A stretch of DNA of 64,000 nucleotides from Alphaproteobacteria bacterium (GTDB lineage Bacteria; Pseudomonadota; Alphaproteobacteria; UBA828): positions 1 through 64,000 of the forward strand of contig JAJDVB010000141.1 of NCBI GenBank assembly GCA_022826345.1. The letters are read 5' to 3'. The notes beneath the pieces were generated by a model. The model did not search any database and had not been told where the DNA came from. It worked only from the letters and a program-made list of their open reading frames with translations. Below are positions 44,945 to 57,270 of the stretch, in pieces. A program made the translations under genes and the position numbers. Every line of letters starts with the position of its first letter. The first letter of the stretch is position 1.

Positions 44945-46249
44945 TCATGCGACAGCGAGCCGCTCAAGCGCAAGCGGGCGCGGCCCGCCCGTCGCCCAGT
45001 CGAGCAACTCCACCGTGTGCACCACCGGCAACGTGGTGTGGCCGGCGATCTGGACCATGCAGCCGATATTGCCCGCAGCCACGAGCGCGGCACCGGTGCC
45101 CTCGATCGCCGCTGCCTTGCGAGCGCCGAGTTCACCGGCCAAGTCGGGCTGAAGCATATTATAGGTGCCCGCCGAGCCGCAGCAGAAATGACCGTCCGGT
45201 ACCGTTCGCACGTCAAAGCCTGCGGCGGCAAGCAGCGCCATCGGCTGCCGGTCGATCTTCTGGCCGTGCTGCAGCGAGCAGGCCGAGTGATAGGCGACGG
45301 GTGCATTCGTCGGTGGTGACGCGGAGCCCGAGACGCCCAGTTCGTCGAGCACCTCGCTGACATCGCGGGCGAGCCCTGCCACCTGCGCCCCGGCCGCTGC
45401 GTGGGTCTCGTCGTCCTTGAGCAGGTGGCCGTAGTCCTTGAGCATCGTTCCGCAGCCGGACGCCGTGGCGACGACCGCATCGAGCCCGCCTTGGGCGGCC
45501 TCGCGCGCGAATGCGGCCGCCGTCCGACCAGCTTGGGCGCGGCCGCGCGCCTCGTCGCCCAGGTGGTGCGAGAGCGCGCCGCAGCACCCGGCGCCGCGCG
45601 GCACCACCACCTCGCAGCCGTGGCGGGTGAGGACGCGCACCGCCGCTTCGTTGATCTCCGGCGCCAGCACGCATTGGACGCAACCTGTGAGCAGCGCCAC
45701 CCGCTTGCGCCGCCGGCCCTGGGCCGGGATGACCTGTGGCCTTTCGACCCAACTCGGCCCGTATGAAGGACGGCCCGCAAGCCTGAGCAGGGCACCGAGC
45801 CTTCCACCGAAGAGCGGCGCCAGCAGCGCCGGTCCCCGTGCGGCGAGGAGCGCGAGGCGAGCCAAACCGGGGCGGGGCAGCACGACACCGAGCAGAGTGC
45901 GGATCGCGCGTTCGACCGGCGGTCGCTCCCAGGTGCGCTCGATGTGGCCGCGCGCGTGGTCGACCAGGTGCATGTAGTCGACCCCCGCCGGGCACGTCGT
46001 CATGCACGAGAGGCAGGAGAGGCAGCGGTCGATGTGGCGGGTGACTGTGGCGTCGGCCGGCGCGTCCTGCTCCAGCATGTCCTTTATCAGGTAGATGCGC
46101 CCGCGCGGACTGTCCCGCTCGTCGCCTAGCAGCGCATAGGTGGGGCAGGTGGCGAGGCAAAGGCCGCAATGGACGCAGGTGCGGAGCACCTCGTTGGCTT
46201 GCGCCAGTGCCGGGAGCGCCAGCTGGCTCTCGGTGAACTGGGTCTGCAT
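44945..46249 (-). CDS. glcF: glycolate oxidase iron-sulfur subunit
   Basis: Encodes 434 residues. Two ferredoxin-type clusters (CVHCGLCLATCP and CLSCLSCMTTCP) precede CCG repeats (GAGCCGALSHH and FCCGSAGTYN). It passes electrons from glycolate to the quinone pool with GlcD and GlcE. The ATG at 46249 lies 5 bp after the glcE stop; the open frame on the minus strand extends far upstream but the family start fits here. Confidence 0.95.
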   Translation of the reverse strand: MQTQFTESQLALPALAQANEVLRTCVHCGLCLATCPTYALLGDERDSPRGRIYLIKDMLEQDAPADATVTRHIDRCLSCLSCMTTCPAGVDYMHLVDHARGHIERTWERPPVERAIRTLLGVVLPRPGLARLALLAARGPALLAPLFGGRLGALLRLAGRPSYGPSWVERPQVIPAQGRRRKRVALLTGCVQCVLAPEINEAAVRVLTRHGCEVVVPRGAGCCGALSHHLGDEARGRAQAGRTAAAFAREAAQGGLDAVVATASGCGTMLKDYGHLLKDDETHAAAGAQVAGLARDVSEVLDELGVSGSASPPTNAPVAYHSACSLQHGQKIDRQPMALLAAAGFDVRTVPDGHFCCGSAGTYNMLQPDLAGELGARKAAAIEGTGAALVAAGNIGCMVQIAGHTTLPVVHTVELLDWATGGPRPLALERLAVA

Positions 46250-46254
46250 CGCCG

Positions 46255-47472
46255 CTAGACGCCCGCGTACATGCGTCCGGGATTGAGCACGCCCGCCGGG
46301 TCGAACGCCCGTTTGAGGCGCTCGGTCAGCGCCGCGAGGCCCGCCGCCTGGGGCTGGAATACCGGGCGCGCCGCCCGTGTCGGCGCATCGGCGCGGACCA
46401 GAGTCGCGTGCCCCTCCACTGCCGCAACGGCTTCGCGCACCGCATCCTCGCCCGCATCCTCCGCCCCGTCCACCGCAAGCCAGACGAGCCCGCCGCCCCA
46501 ATCGAAGAGGGCGCGCACGTCTGCCGCGTCCGCGACGCGCGTGGCCGCGGCCGCACCCGATGCCGGCGGCACCGAGAGGCGCCAGAGCGGCCCGCTGTCG
46601 TCGGTGAAGGCCTGCACGTCCCGGATCTCGCGCCAGAGCGTCGCCGAGTTCTTCGAGTGAAGCTCCTCGACCGCCCCGAAGCCGCCGAGCAGCTCTCGCA
46701 GCGCCGCGCAGCGTGCCTCGACCGAAGCGGGAAAGCCCTCGACCCGGACCGCACTGACCGAAGCTCCCGCGTCTGACACGTAGGAGACGCCTGAACGCGC
46801 GGCCACCTCGGCCGGCATGTGGGCCGCGCCGGAGACCTCGTGCGCGCTCCCAAGCGCCGCCCCAAGGGCCTCCATGGCCGCGGCGGGCTCGAGCCCATAG
46901 ACCAGGACCGTGCGCGTCCGCTCCGGCGCGGGCAGGACCTTGACCGTCACCTCGTGCATGAGCGCGAGCGTACCGTATGAGCCCGCGAGCAGCTTGCAGA
47001 CATCGTAGCCGGTCACGTTCTTGACTACGCGGCCGCCAGCCTTGAATTGCTCGCCCCTGCCGCTCACCGCGTGCACGCCGAGGAAGTGATCGCGCGCGGC
47101 CCCCGCCTTGATCCGGCGCGGGCCCGAGAGGTTGCAGGCGAGCGCACCGCCCAGAGTGGCGCCTTCGGCCGAGCCAAACAGCGGCGCATAGTCTGCAGGC
47201 TCGAACGCAAGCATCTGACGCTCGGCCCCGATTGCGCTTTCGATCGTGACGAGCGGCGTCGCCGCCTTGGCCGTCAGCACCAGCTCGGAGGGCTGGTAGT
47301 CGACGATGCCGTCGAACGCGGCGAGCGAAAGGGTGGCCGCGCTCTGCACCGGCCGGCCAAAGTCCCGCTTGGAGCCGCCGGCGATGACCTCCAGCGGGTG
47401 CTCGCCCGCAACGGCCCAGCGCACGGCATCCGCCAGGCCGTCCGCATCCGTCGGCGCCAAGCAGTCGGTCAT
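46255..47472 (-). CDS. glcE: glycolate oxidase FAD-binding subunit
   Basis: Encodes 405 residues. FAD-linked oxidase fold with GGSKRDFGRP, GATLGGALACNLSGPRRIK and KNVTGYDVCKLLAGSYGTL. Works with GlcD and GlcF. Its ATG (47472-47470) overlaps the glcD stop (TGATG). Confidence 0.93.
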   Translation of the reverse strand: MTDCLAPTDADGLADAVRWAVAGEHPLEVIAGGSKRDFGRPVQSAATLSLAAFDGIVDYQPSELVLTAKAATPLVTIESAIGAERQMLAFEPADYAPLFGSAEGATLGGALACNLSGPRRIKAGAARDHFLGVHAVSGRGEQFKAGGRVVKNVTGYDVCKLLAGSYGTLALMHEVTVKVLPAPERTRTVLVYGLEPAAAMEALGAALGSAHEVSGAAHMPAEVAARSGVSYVSDAGASVSAVRVEGFPASVEARCAALRELLGGFGAVEELHSKNSATLWREIRDVQAFTDDSGPLWRLSVPPASGAAAATRVADAADVRALFDWGGGLVWLAVDGAEDAGEDAVREAVAAVEGHATLVRADAPTRAARPVFQPQAAGLAALTERLKRAFDPAGVLNPGRMYAGV

Positions 47473-48962
47473 CAGAAGCGGGGCAGGTCGGGGAACGGCG
47501 TCTCGCCGCGGTGGACGTGCATCTGGCCGAGCTCGGCACAGCGATGGAGCGTCGGGAAGACCTTTCCGGGGTTGAGCAGCTGATCGGGATCGAAGGCGCA
47601 CTTGATCCGTTGCTGCTGCTTGAGATCGTCCTCGGTGAACATCGTGCCCATCAGATCGCGCTTCTCGACGCCGACGCCGTGCTCGCCCGTGAGCACGCCG
47701 CCTACCTCGACACAGAGCTTGAGAATTTCCGACCCCATCTCCTCTGTACGCTGGAGGGCGCCGGGGATGCTGGAGTCGTACATAATCAACGGATGCAGGT
47801 TGCCGTCACCCGCGTGGAAGACGTTGGCGACGGGCAGGTCGTATTCCCGCGAGAGCTCGCCGATGCGGGTCAGGACTTCGGGCAGGCACGCGCGCGGAAT
47901 GGTGCCGTCCATGACGTAGTAGTCGGGCGCCATGCGGCCTGCGGCGCCGAAGGCAGACTTGCGACCGAGCCAGAAGCGTTCGCGCTCCTCCTCGCTCGTG
48001 CTCGCGCGGATCGTCGTGGCCCCCGACTTCCGGGCGAGGTCACCGACGAGCGCGACGAGCTCGTCGACCTCGACCTCGGGCCCGTCCAGCTCGCAGATCA
48101 GGATCGCCGCGACGTCCATGGGATAGCCGGGCTGACAGAAGCTCTCCGCCGCCTCGATCGCCGGCTTGTCCATCATCTCCAGGCCGGCCGGGATGATGCC
48201 AGCGGCGATGATCTCGCCCACGCAGGCGCCGGCCGATGCGTTGTCCGGGAAGCCGAGTAGGAGTGCGCGCACCGTAGCGGGCTTGGGCAGAATCCGCACC
48301 GTCACCTCGGTGACGACGCCGAGCAACCCCTCGGAGCCGGTCACCACGCCGAGCAGGTCGTAGCCCTCGGCGTCGAACTGCTTGCCGCCGAGGCGCAGCA
48401 CCTCGCCGTCCATCAGCACCATCTCGACGCCGAGCAGGTTGTTGGTGGTGAGCCCGTACTTGAGGCAGTGCACGCCACCCGAATTCTCCGCCACGTTGCC
48501 GCCGATCGAGCAGGCGATCTGGCTGGAGGGGTCCGGCGCATAGTAGAAGCCGTAGGGGCTCACCGCCGTGCTGATGGCGAGATTGGCGACCCCAGGCTGA
48601 ACCACGGCGCAGCGGTTGGCGGTATCGATTTCGAGAACCCGGTTGAGCTTGCCGAAGCCCACGGTGACGCCGTCGGCGAGCGGTAGCGCGCCGCCGGAAA
48701 GCCCGGTGCCGGCACCGCGCGGCACGATCTTGACGCCGCGCTCGTGGCAGAGCGCAAGCACGCGGCTGACTTCCTGCGTATCCCGCGGCAGCACGACGAC
48801 CATTGGCAGCGACCGGTAGGCGCTGAGTCCGTCACACTCGAACGGGCGCAGCCCACGCTCGTCGTCGATCACGCAGTCCTCGGGCAGCAGCTTGCGCAGA
48901 GCCGCGACCAAAGACTGCCGCTGGCTGATGACGTCCGCATCGGGCTCAGGCATGGCGATCAT
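47472..48962 (-). CDS. glcD: glycolate oxidase, catalytic FAD subunit
   Basis: Encodes 496 residues. FAD motif PRGAGTGLSGGALP and SIGGNVAENSGGVHCLKYG precede the oxidase C-terminal domain (HAGDGNLHP, TGEHGVGVEKR, LLNPGKVFP). Oxidises glycolate to glyoxylate. It leads the operon glcD-glcE-glcF. Ribosome site AGGTGG upstream of the ATG. Confidence 0.96.
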   Translation of the reverse strand: MIAMPEPDADVISQRQSLVAALRKLLPEDCVIDDERGLRPFECDGLSAYRSLPMVVVLPRDTQEVSRVLALCHERGVKIVPRGAGTGLSGGALPLADGVTVGFGKLNRVLEIDTANRCAVVQPGVANLAISTAVSPYGFYYAPDPSSQIACSIGGNVAENSGGVHCLKYGLTTNNLLGVEMVLMDGEVLRLGGKQFDAEGYDLLGVVTGSEGLLGVVTEVTVRILPKPATVRALLLGFPDNASAGACVGEIIAAGIIPAGLEMMDKPAIEAAESFCQPGYPMDVAAILICELDGPEVEVDELVALVGDLARKSGATTIRASTSEEERERFWLGRKSAFGAAGRMAPDYYVMDGTIPRACLPEVLTRIGELSREYDLPVANVFHAGDGNLHPLIMYDSSIPGALQRTEEMGSEILKLCVEVGGVLTGEHGVGVEKRDLMGTMFTEDDLKQQQRIKCAFDPDQLLNPGKVFPTLHRCAELGQMHVHRGETPFPDLPRF

Positions 48963-49077
48963 GGCACCACCTTTTGGGGCCCTGTGGGGACCCTCCCTCG
49001 TGAGCGTGACGGATTGTCGGTGCGCACGTGCCGCCCGTCAATGCGAGGCGGCGGTGAGCCGGAGCAGCCCGGTGCGG

Positions 49078-49203
49078 TCAGCCCTGGCGTGCCTTGAAGC
49101 GCGGGTTGCGCTTGTTGATGACCAGCACGCGCCCCTTGCGCCGCACGATCTGGCAGTCCTTGTGGCGCTTTTTGGCGGCGCGCAGCGAGTTGAAGACCTT
49201 CAT
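49078..49203 (-). CDS. rpmJ: ribosomal protein L36
   Basis: Encodes 41 residues from the ATG at 49203-49201, behind GAGAGGATGAG. The sequence starts [17 protein letters not shown], then [20 protein letters not shown] and ends ARQG. This is the alphaproteobacterial, zinc-free (type B-like) L36, with a single cysteine. Located apart from the other ribosomal operons, as is normal for this form. Confidence 0.97.
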   Translation of the reverse strand: MKVFNSLRAAKKRHKDCQIVRRKGRVLVINKRNPRFKARQG

Positions 49204-49268
49204 CTCATCCTCTCCCGGCAGGGCGGCGCACCATAGGGAGCGCCTCGGCCCCTGTCAATCGGTCCGGC

Positions 49269-50123
49269 CTACGCTTGGCGGAGCGTCTGGCGCTGGCGGC
49301 CGAGGCCTTCGACTTCGAGCTCCATCACGTCGCCGGGCTCGAGGTAGACCGGCGGCTTCATGCCCATGCCGACGCCGGGCGGGGTGCCGGTCGAGATTAG
49401 ATCGCCGGCGTCCAGCACCATGAACTGGCTGAGATAGTGCACGAGGTGGGCCACGCCGAAGATCATCGTGGCCGTGCTGCCGGTCTGGCGCACTTCGCCG
49501 TTCACCGTGAGCGACATGGCGAGGCTCTGCGGATCGGCAATCTCGTCGGGCGTGACCAGCCACGGCCCGGTGGGGCAGAAGGTCCGGGCCGACTTGCCCT
49601 TGATCCAGGTGGGGCCGCGCTGGAGCTGGAAGTCGCGCTCCGAGACATCGTTGCAGATGCAGTACCCGGCGACATGATCGAGCGCCGCCGCCTCGTCGGG
49701 CAGATACTCGCAGGTGCGGCCGATCACCACGCCGAGCTCGACCTCCCAGTCGGTCTTCGTGCTGCCGCGGGGGATCAGCACGTCGTCGTCCGGCCCGCTG
49801 TAGGAGCTCGGCGCCTTGGAGAAGACCACCGGCTCCGTCGGAATATCCATCCCCGCCTCCTTGGCGTGGTCGGCGAAGTTGAGGCCGATGGCGATGATGT
49901 GGCCGGGCCGCGCCACGGGCGGGCCGATCCGCGTGCCGGGATCGACGCTGGGGAAGCGATCGGCGCCTTCGGACAAGGATTTCGCCAGCTGGTTGACACC
50001 GCCGCCTTCGAGCCACGCACCGTCGATCTCACCGACAGCCCTCGACACGTCGATGATGGTTCCGTCATCCAGCATCACGGCCGGCCGCTCGGCGCCCGCC
50101 TCGCCAACACGCAACAGCTTCAT
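49269..50123 (-). CDS. fumarylacetoacetate hydrolase-family protein
   Basis: Encodes 284 residues. The metal-binding motifs are [26 protein letters not shown] and NDVSERDFQ, with [18 protein letters not shown] near the end. Family members split C-C bonds of acylpyruvates or related diketo acids. Specific substrate unknown; a sugar-acid or aromatic degradation step is possible. It diverges from hppA. Confidence 0.85.
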   Translation of the reverse strand: MKLLRVGEAGAERPAVMLDDGTIIDVSRAVGEIDGAWLEGGGVNQLAKSLSEGADRFPSVDPGTRIGPPVARPGHIIAIGLNFADHAKEAGMDIPTEPVVFSKAPSSYSGPDDDVLIPRGSTKTDWEVELGVVIGRTCEYLPDEAAALDHVAGYCICNDVSERDFQLQRGPTWIKGKSARTFCPTGPWLVTPDEIADPQSLAMSLTVNGEVRQTGSTATMIFGVAHLVHYLSQFMVLDAGDLISTGTPPGVGMGMKPPVYLEPGDVMELEVEGLGRQRQTLRQA

Positions 50124-50306
50124 CGATCCTCTCCTGGGTCTGAAACCGCGCGCACTATACCAGTGCCCCTGACCGGCACCAGCCCGGTGGGACGGTTGCG
50201 TTCAATGCGCGGTTCTGTCATTTTCCCGCGCGCCGGCGGGCCGCCCCGGCGCACGCACCCGCGTGCACAAGCGCCTTTCTCCCCATCGCTCAACGAGGTT
50301 GCCACC

Positions 50307-52400
<2,094 letters not shown>

Positions 52401-52441
52401 TGCGCTTGAGCGCGGAAGGGAGAGGGACGGGGGGAGTTGCC

Positions 52442-52942
52442 TTACTGGCCTCTCGGGAGCGGCCGGCCGATATTGCCGAAAAGCTGCTCCAGCAGGCCGA
52501 GCTCGCGGCCGCGCGTCGCGGTCTCCTCGTCGACCGGCGCGACTGCACGCGCCTCTTCGGTCGATACCGACGTGACCTCGGCTACGATGCCGCTCTCATC
52601 GAAGGCGATCACGATGACGCTTTGGTCGACCAGTTCGGGCGCGTTGAACGCCTCCGTCTCCGTGCGTCGGCTGATGTAGTACCAGCGCGTGTCGTCGAAG
52701 GTTCCCACCGTCGACGGCGTGCCCAGCAGGCGCGCGACCTCCGCGCGGGTCTGCACGCCGGGCTTGATCTCCGCTAGGGCGTCCGGATCGCTGACATGGC
52801 CTTGCTGATGGACGATCGGCGTGCAGCCGGCAACAAGCGCCGCTGCCAACGCGTAGCCGAGCAAGGCGCGTCCGCCGCGCCAGGCTGGCGCGCGCGCTGG
52901 GGCATTCACTGCCTGTCTGCGCCGGAGCCTCATGGGAGCCAC
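52442..52942 (-). CDS. bamE: outer-membrane assembly lipoprotein BamE (SmpA/OmlA)
   Basis: Encodes 166 residues. A lipoprotein signal (ALAAALVAGC, lipidated Cys near 40) is followed by the BamE domain: IKPGVQTRAEVARLLGTPST, then WYYISRRTE. Helps the Bam complex insert beta barrels. Two ATGs are possible (52942 and 52933). It diverges from the cytochrome c chaperone gene. Confidence 0.88.
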   Translation of the reverse strand: MAPMRLRRRQAVNAPARAPAWRGGRALLGYALAAALVAGCTPIVHQQGHVSDPDALAEIKPGVQTRAEVARLLGTPSTVGTFDDTRWYYISRRTETEAFNAPELVDQSVIVIAFDESGIVAEVTSVSTEEARAVAPVDEETATRGRELGLLEQLFGNIGRPLPRGQ

Positions 52943-53007
52943 CTCCGCTCGCTGAGCCGCGCCAAACTGCGCGCGTTGCCGGAGCGTGTCAACGGCGCGC
53001 GCGGGGT

Positions 53008-53613
53008 ATGGCGGAACGGGCTGTCATGGCGGTCGGGCGCGTCTGGCGCCATCTAAAGGGGCGCAAGCGCCGGCGTGAGGCGGCCCGCCGTCTCTACACC
53101 GCTGCAGTACGTCAGGCGCGCGATCCGATCCTCTACACCGAGGGCGGGGTTGCCGACGCGCTCGATGGCCGCTTCGACCTGATCGTGCTGCACGTGGTGC
53201 CGGTGATGCGCAGGCTGCGCCAGTGCGGCGAGCCTGGCCGGCAGTTGAGCCAGGCGCTCTTCGACGTGATGTTCGACGACATGGACCAAAGCCTGCGGGA
53301 GATGGGCGTCGGCGACCTGCGCGTCGGCAAGCGGGTGAAGCAGATGGCGCGCGCCTTCTACGGGCGCGCCAAGGCCTACGACTATGCCTTCGAGCAGGCG
53401 CCGGGGGCGGAACGGCACCAAGCCATCGCCGAGGCGCTGGAGCGCAACGTCTTCAACAACGCGCCGCCGCCCGCCGCCCGCCTTCAGGCGATGGCCGCCT
53501 ATGTCGAGACGATTCTTGACGCGCTCGACGGCCAAAGTGCAGACGCGCTGCTCGGCGGCGAGGTTGAGTTGCCGCCGGTGCCCTCGCTGGCTGCTGAGGA
53601 GGGCGGTCAGTGA
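53008..53613 (+). CDS. ubiquinol-cytochrome c chaperone family protein (Cbp3-like)
   Basis: Encodes 201 residues. YTAAVRQARDPILYTEGGV, then DGRFDLIVLHVVPVMRRL and DVMFDDMDQSLREMGVGDL, are family motifs. Cbp3 assists cytochrome bc1 assembly in mitochondria. First gene of the run ending in merR. A second in-frame ATG at 53026 is possible. Confidence 0.87.
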   Translation: MAERAVMAVGRVWRHLKGRKRRREAARRLYTAAVRQARDPILYTEGGVADALDGRFDLIVLHVVPVMRRLRQCGEPGRQLSQALFDVMFDDMDQSLREMGVGDLRVGKRVKQMARAFYGRAKAYDYAFEQAPGAERHQAIAEALERNVFNNAPPPAARLQAMAAYVETILDALDGQSADALLGGEVELPPVPSLAAEEGGQ

Positions 53614-54182
53614 GCGCCGATGGGTATGCCCGCGCCGGAGACCGGCGCCTGGTCACGGCAGACGAGGTGGGCCGCTCCCGCCTCACGCTCGCGTTCGAGG
53701 CCGACGAGACGGAGAGGGAGGCGCTCGCGCGCCGCCTGGACCTGCTGGCGTTGGACGCGCTTACGGCAGAGCTCCGCTTCGAGCCCGCCGGGGAGGCGGA
53801 CGGTGCCATCCGTGTGAGCGGGACAATCAATGCGCGGCTGGTTCAGAGCTGCGTCGTGACGCTCGAGCCCGTGCCGCGTTCGGTGAGCGAGCCTGTCTCG
53901 GCCCTCTACGCACCGCCCCCCGCCGAGCAGCCCGAGCGCGAGGTCGAAGTCTTGGCGGAAGGCGACGAGGCCGAGCCACTACCCGAGGACGGCATCGATG
54001 TAGGCGCGCTGGTTGCGGAGCATCTCGCCCTCATCCTCGACCCCTATCCGCGCCATCCAGATGCGCCGGACGGGCCGCTCACCTACGCGGCAGGCGAGGA
54101 TGGACCCAAGGAGGGTGTGCCGGACGACGATGGAGACACCGGACCCTTCGCGGCGCTTGGCCAACTCAAAAGCAAGTTGTAA
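53610..54182 (+). CDS. DUF177/YceD family protein
   Basis: Encodes 190 residues from a GTG overlapping the previous stop (GTGA). An ATG at 53620 is out of frame, so it is not an alternative. The family signature VSGTINARLVQSCVVTLEPV and the acidic C-terminal segment with DVGALVAEHLALILDPYPR are present. It acts with ribosome assembly (23S rRNA) and usually precedes rpmF, as here. Confidence 0.88.
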   Translation: MSADGYARAGDRRLVTADEVGRSRLTLAFEADETEREALARRLDLLALDALTAELRFEPAGEADGAIRVSGTINARLVQSCVVTLEPVPRSVSEPVSALYAPPPAEQPEREVEVLAEGDEAEPLPEDGIDVGALVAEHLALILDPYPRHPDAPDGPLTYAAGEDGPKEGVPDDDGDTGPFAALGQLKSKL

Positions 54183-54209
54183 TGTGCGACTCTATTGTGT
54201 AGTGCCGGC

Positions 54210-54255
54210 GCAACTGGTGTGCCGCCGTTGAAGCGGCGGCGTGGTGCCGGTGCAG
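54210..54255 (+). promoter_or_regulatory. hairpin in the rpmF leader
   Basis: GCCGCCG (54221-54227) pairs with CGGCGGC (54234-54240) around TTGAAG; outer bases also pair partly. No T-run follows, so it is not a classic terminator. It lies in the 94-bp gap before rpmF and may be a transcript-stability or translational control element. Confidence 0.3.
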
Positions 54256-54276
54256 TCAAGCGATGAGAACCTGTCC

Positions 54277-54456
54277 ATGGCCGTCCCGAAGAAGAAAGTG
54301 TCCCGCGCCCGCCGCGGCAACCGTCGTTCCCACGACGCGCTGGCCAAGGCCAACCCGACCGAATGCCCCAATTGCGGCGAGCACAAGCTGCCCCACCACG
54401 TGTGTCGGGCCTGCGGCTACTACAGGGGCCGCGAGGTGATCGAGGGCGAGGCCTAG
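54277..54456 (+). CDS. rpmF: ribosomal protein L32
   Basis: Encodes 59 residues. [20 protein letters not shown] at the start and the zinc motif [17 protein letters not shown] are diagnostic. Next to plsX as in most proteobacteria. Confidence 0.98.
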   Translation: MAVPKKKVSRARRGNRRSHDALAKANPTECPNCGEHKLPHHVCRACGYYRGREVIEGEA

Positions 54457-54487
54457 CCCCATACCAGGCCGACACGAAGGCCCGCGG

Positions 54488-55540
54488 ATGAGCAAATCGG
54501 AGATCGTAATCGCCCTCGATGCAATGGGTGGCGATGGTGCTCCCGACGTGGTGATCAGGGGCGCCAACATCGCCCGCGTGCGCTATCCGCATCTGCGCTT
54601 CAAGTTCTTCGGCAAGGAATCGGCCATCGCTGAGGGCATGGCAAAATTCAAGCGCCTCAAAGCGGTCAGCTCCATCCACCACGCCGAGGAGGTGATTGCT
54701 GACAACGACAAGCTCGTTCAGGTGCTGCGCCAGCGCCAGGCATCGAGCATGCGGCTCGCCATCGACGCCGTGGGGGAGAATGCGGCCCACGGCGTGGTTT
54801 CGGCCGGCAACACCGGCGCGCTCATGGCGCTCGCCAAGGTCACGCTCAAGACCCTGCCGGGGATCGGGCGTCCCGCTATGGGGTCGGTCTTCCCCACGGT
54901 ACGGGGCGAGAGCGTAATGCTCGACCTCGGCGCCAATATCGACTGCGATTCTGCGACGCTGGCGCAGTTCGCCGTGATGGGCGAGGTCTTCGCACGCAAC
55001 GTTCTCGGCGTGCGCGAGCCGACGGTGGGCCTGCTCAATATCGGTACCGAGGAGCTGAAGGGCTCTGAAACGATCCGCACGGCGGCCGCGACGCTTCGGG
55101 ATTCCGGCCTGCCGATCAAATTCCACGGCTTCGTCGAGGCCGACGACATCGCCGCCGGCACGGTCGACGTGATCGCCACCGACGGCTTCGCCGGCAACAT
55201 CGCGCTCAAGTCGGCGGAGGGCACGGCGCGTCTCTATACCGAATATCTCAAGAGCGCATTCCGGCGTTCGCTGTTCTCACGCCTCGGCTATTTGCTGGCG
55301 CGGCCGGCGCTCCGCCTGCTCCGGGAGCGGGTCGACCCCCGCGCGTACAACGGCGCCATGTTCCTGGGCGTGAACGGGGTCGTGGTGAAGAGCCACGGCG
55401 GCACCGATCACAAGGGCTTCGCCAATGCCATCGGAGTCGCCTTCGACATGGTGAGCCAAGGGATCAATCCCAAGATCATCGACGAGCTGTCGCGCCTCCA
55501 GCTTGCCGCCTTGCCGGAGCCGAAGAGGGCCGCGCTTTAG
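54488..55540 (+). CDS. plsX: phosphate acyltransferase PlsX
   Basis: Encodes 350 residues. Makes acyl-phosphate from acyl-ACP for phospholipid synthesis. [48 protein letters not shown] and [17 protein letters not shown] are family motifs. Two bases separate its stop from fabH. Confidence 0.97.
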   Translation: MSKSEIVIALDAMGGDGAPDVVIRGANIARVRYPHLRFKFFGKESAIAEGMAKFKRLKAVSSIHHAEEVIADNDKLVQVLRQRQASSMRLAIDAVGENAAHGVVSAGNTGALMALAKVTLKTLPGIGRPAMGSVFPTVRGESVMLDLGANIDCDSATLAQFAVMGEVFARNVLGVREPTVGLLNIGTEELKGSETIRTAAATLRDSGLPIKFHGFVEADDIAAGTVDVIATDGFAGNIALKSAEGTARLYTEYLKSAFRRSLFSRLGYLLARPALRLLRERVDPRAYNGAMFLGVNGVVVKSHGGTDHKGFANAIGVAFDMVSQGINPKIIDELSRLQLAALPEPKRAAL

Positions 55541-55542
55541 CC

Positions 55543-56514
55543 ATGCGCCGCTCCCGGCTGGTCGGCTGCGGCGCCTACCTCCCCGAACGCGTGCTCAGCA
55601 ACGACGAGCTCAGCACGCGCATCGACACCAGCGACGAGTGGATCAAGACCCGCACCGGCATCAGGCAGCGGCACGTCGCCGCCGATGACCAGCTGACCTC
55701 CGACCTCGCCTGCGCGGCAAGCCGGGCGGCACTGGAAGAGGCGGGCGTCAGCGCGGACGCTCTCGATCTCCTGGTGCTGGCGACGTCCACGCCGGACAAC
55801 ACCTTCCCCGCCACCGCGACCAAGGTGCAGGCAAGACTCGGCATGACCGGCGGCATTGCCTTCGATGTCCAGGCCGTGTGCGCCGGCTTCGTCTGCGCAC
55901 TTTCGGTGGCCGACAGCATGGTCCGGAGCGGCGTAGCCGACACGGCACTCATCGTGGGCGCCGAAACCTATTCGCGCATCCTCGATTGGGACGACCGCCA
56001 GACCTGTGTGCTCTTCGGCGATGGCGCAGGCGCGGCCGTGCTGCGCGCGGATACCGGCACCGGGACCACGGCTGACCGGGGCGTGCTCGCGGTTCGCATG
56101 CGCTCCGACGGGCGCCATTACCAGGCGCTCTATGTGGATGGCGGGGTCTCCTCCACCCAGACCGCCGGCTACTTGAGAATGCAGGGACGCGAAGTCTTCC
56201 GCCACGCCGTGGCCAACCTGGCGGAGATCGCGGGCGAGGCGCTGGAGGCCGCCGGTGTCGGCGCCGATGAGGTCGACTGGCTGGTCCCCCATCAGGCCAA
56301 TCGCCGGATTATCGACGCGACCGGGAAGAAGCTCGGAATTCCTGTGGAGAAGACCATCGTGACCGTGGACCGCCACGCCAATACCTCCTCCGCCTCCATC
56401 CCGCTCGCGCTCAAGGTCGGCATCGACGACGGGCGGATCCGGCCGGGCGACCTGCTGGTTGTCGAGGGGATCGGCGGCGGGCTGGTCTGGGGTGCCGGCG
56501 TCATTCGTCTCTAA
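55543..56514 (+). CDS. fabH: beta-ketoacyl-ACP synthase III
   Basis: Encodes 323 residues. Starts fatty-acid elongation by condensing acetyl-CoA with malonyl-ACP. Catalytic C113 (VCAGFVCAL), histidine in VPHQANRRI and asparagine in [10 protein letters not shown] are all present. The TAA stop is also the left target-site copy of the MITE-like element that follows directly. Confidence 0.97.
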   Translation: MRRSRLVGCGAYLPERVLSNDELSTRIDTSDEWIKTRTGIRQRHVAADDQLTSDLACAASRAALEEAGVSADALDLLVLATSTPDNTFPATATKVQARLGMTGGIAFDVQAVCAGFVCALSVADSMVRSGVADTALIVGAETYSRILDWDDRQTCVLFGDGAGAAVLRADTGTGTTADRGVLAVRMRSDGRHYQALYVDGGVSSTQTAGYLRMQGREVFRHAVANLAEIAGEALEAAGVGADEVDWLVPHQANRRIIDATGKKLGIPVEKTIVTVDRHANTSSASIPLALKVGIDDGRIRPGDLLVVEGIGGGLVWGAGVIRL

Positions 56515-56780
56515 GCCCGCAATTCTCACCACGGTCATGGTCTGCGCGGCGCTGTCCGGCCTACAGAGCAGGAAAGCCGCGAAGCGCGATGCGGGGACAT
56601 CGGGCGAGCGGCTTGACGCACGCTGTAGGCCGGAGAGCGCCGCCCTTCGGGTCGCGCCCAGGCGCCCGCCCGCGTCGTCGCGGGCCTCAACCGTATTCCC
56701 CGATACGCTTTTCGGCCCGCTCCTAGCGGATCGAACACCTGGACGCGACGCAGGCCGTGACCCTGGTGAGAATTGCGGGC
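56515..56780. mobile_element. 266-bp MITE-like element, 32-bp terminal inverted repeats
   Basis: GCCCGCAATTCTCACCA begins the left end (56515) and its reverse complement closes the right end (56780). The inverted repeats run for 32 bp with 29 matches. TAA at 56512-56514 and 56781-56783 gives a 3-bp target duplication. Internal IR TCCGGCCTACAG (56555-56566) pairs with CTGTAGGCCGGA (56623-56634). No transposase gene inside. It separates fabH from ihfA. Confidence 0.85.
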
Positions 56781-56839
56781 TAAACCGCTGTACCGGCCTA
56801 ACAATTGTGCATGGGCCCTGGCTCGGCCCGTGCACGACG

Positions 56840-56868
56840 GTTGACGCTTGGGCGCCGAGGCAGTACCG
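56840..56868 (+). promoter_or_regulatory. candidate ihfA promoter
   Basis: TTGACG (56840-56845), 17-bp spacer, TACCGT (56863-56868), then the ihfA start 31 bp later. The -35 box is good and the -10 weak. The MITE lies just upstream and would otherwise break the link with fabH. Confidence 0.4.
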
Positions 56869-56898
56869 TGGCGCGGACATAAAGGGAGGCGGGAGACA

Positions 56899-57267
56899 AT
56901 GGCCGGGCGAACGGTCACCCGCGCCGATCTCGCCGAGGCTGTCTTCCGCGAAATCGGCCTGTCACGGAAGGAATCTGCTGATCTGGTCGAATCGGTCCTC
57001 GGCCTGATCGCCGACGCGCTCGCGCGCGGCGAGCCGGTGAAGATTTCCTCCTTCGGCAGCTTCAGCGCGCGGATGAAGGGCCAGCGTATCGGCCGCAATC
57101 CCAAGACCGGCGAGGAGGTTCCTATCCTGCCGCGCCGCGTGCTGGTTTTCCGCGCCTCACACGTGTTGAAGGACCGCATCAATGGCTCGCTCGCGCCCGT
57201 CGAGGAGGGCGAGGGCGTGGAGATAGTCCTGGATAGCGAACGGCCCGACGGGCCGGCCTCTTCCTAG
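56899..57267 (+). CDS. ihfA: integration host factor alpha subunit
   Basis: Encodes 122 residues. HU/IHF fold with [20 protein letters not shown] and the DNA-binding arm [12 protein letters not shown]. The C-terminal 20 residues are an acidic extension. Strong ribosome site GGGAGGCGGGAG. MerR gene follows after 3 bp. Confidence 0.94.
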   Translation: MAGRTVTRADLAEAVFREIGLSRKESADLVESVLGLIADALARGEPVKISSFGSFSARMKGQRIGRNPKTGEEVPILPRRVLVFRASHVLKDRINGSLAPVEEGEGVEIVLDSERPDGPASS

Positions 57268-57270
57268 GCG

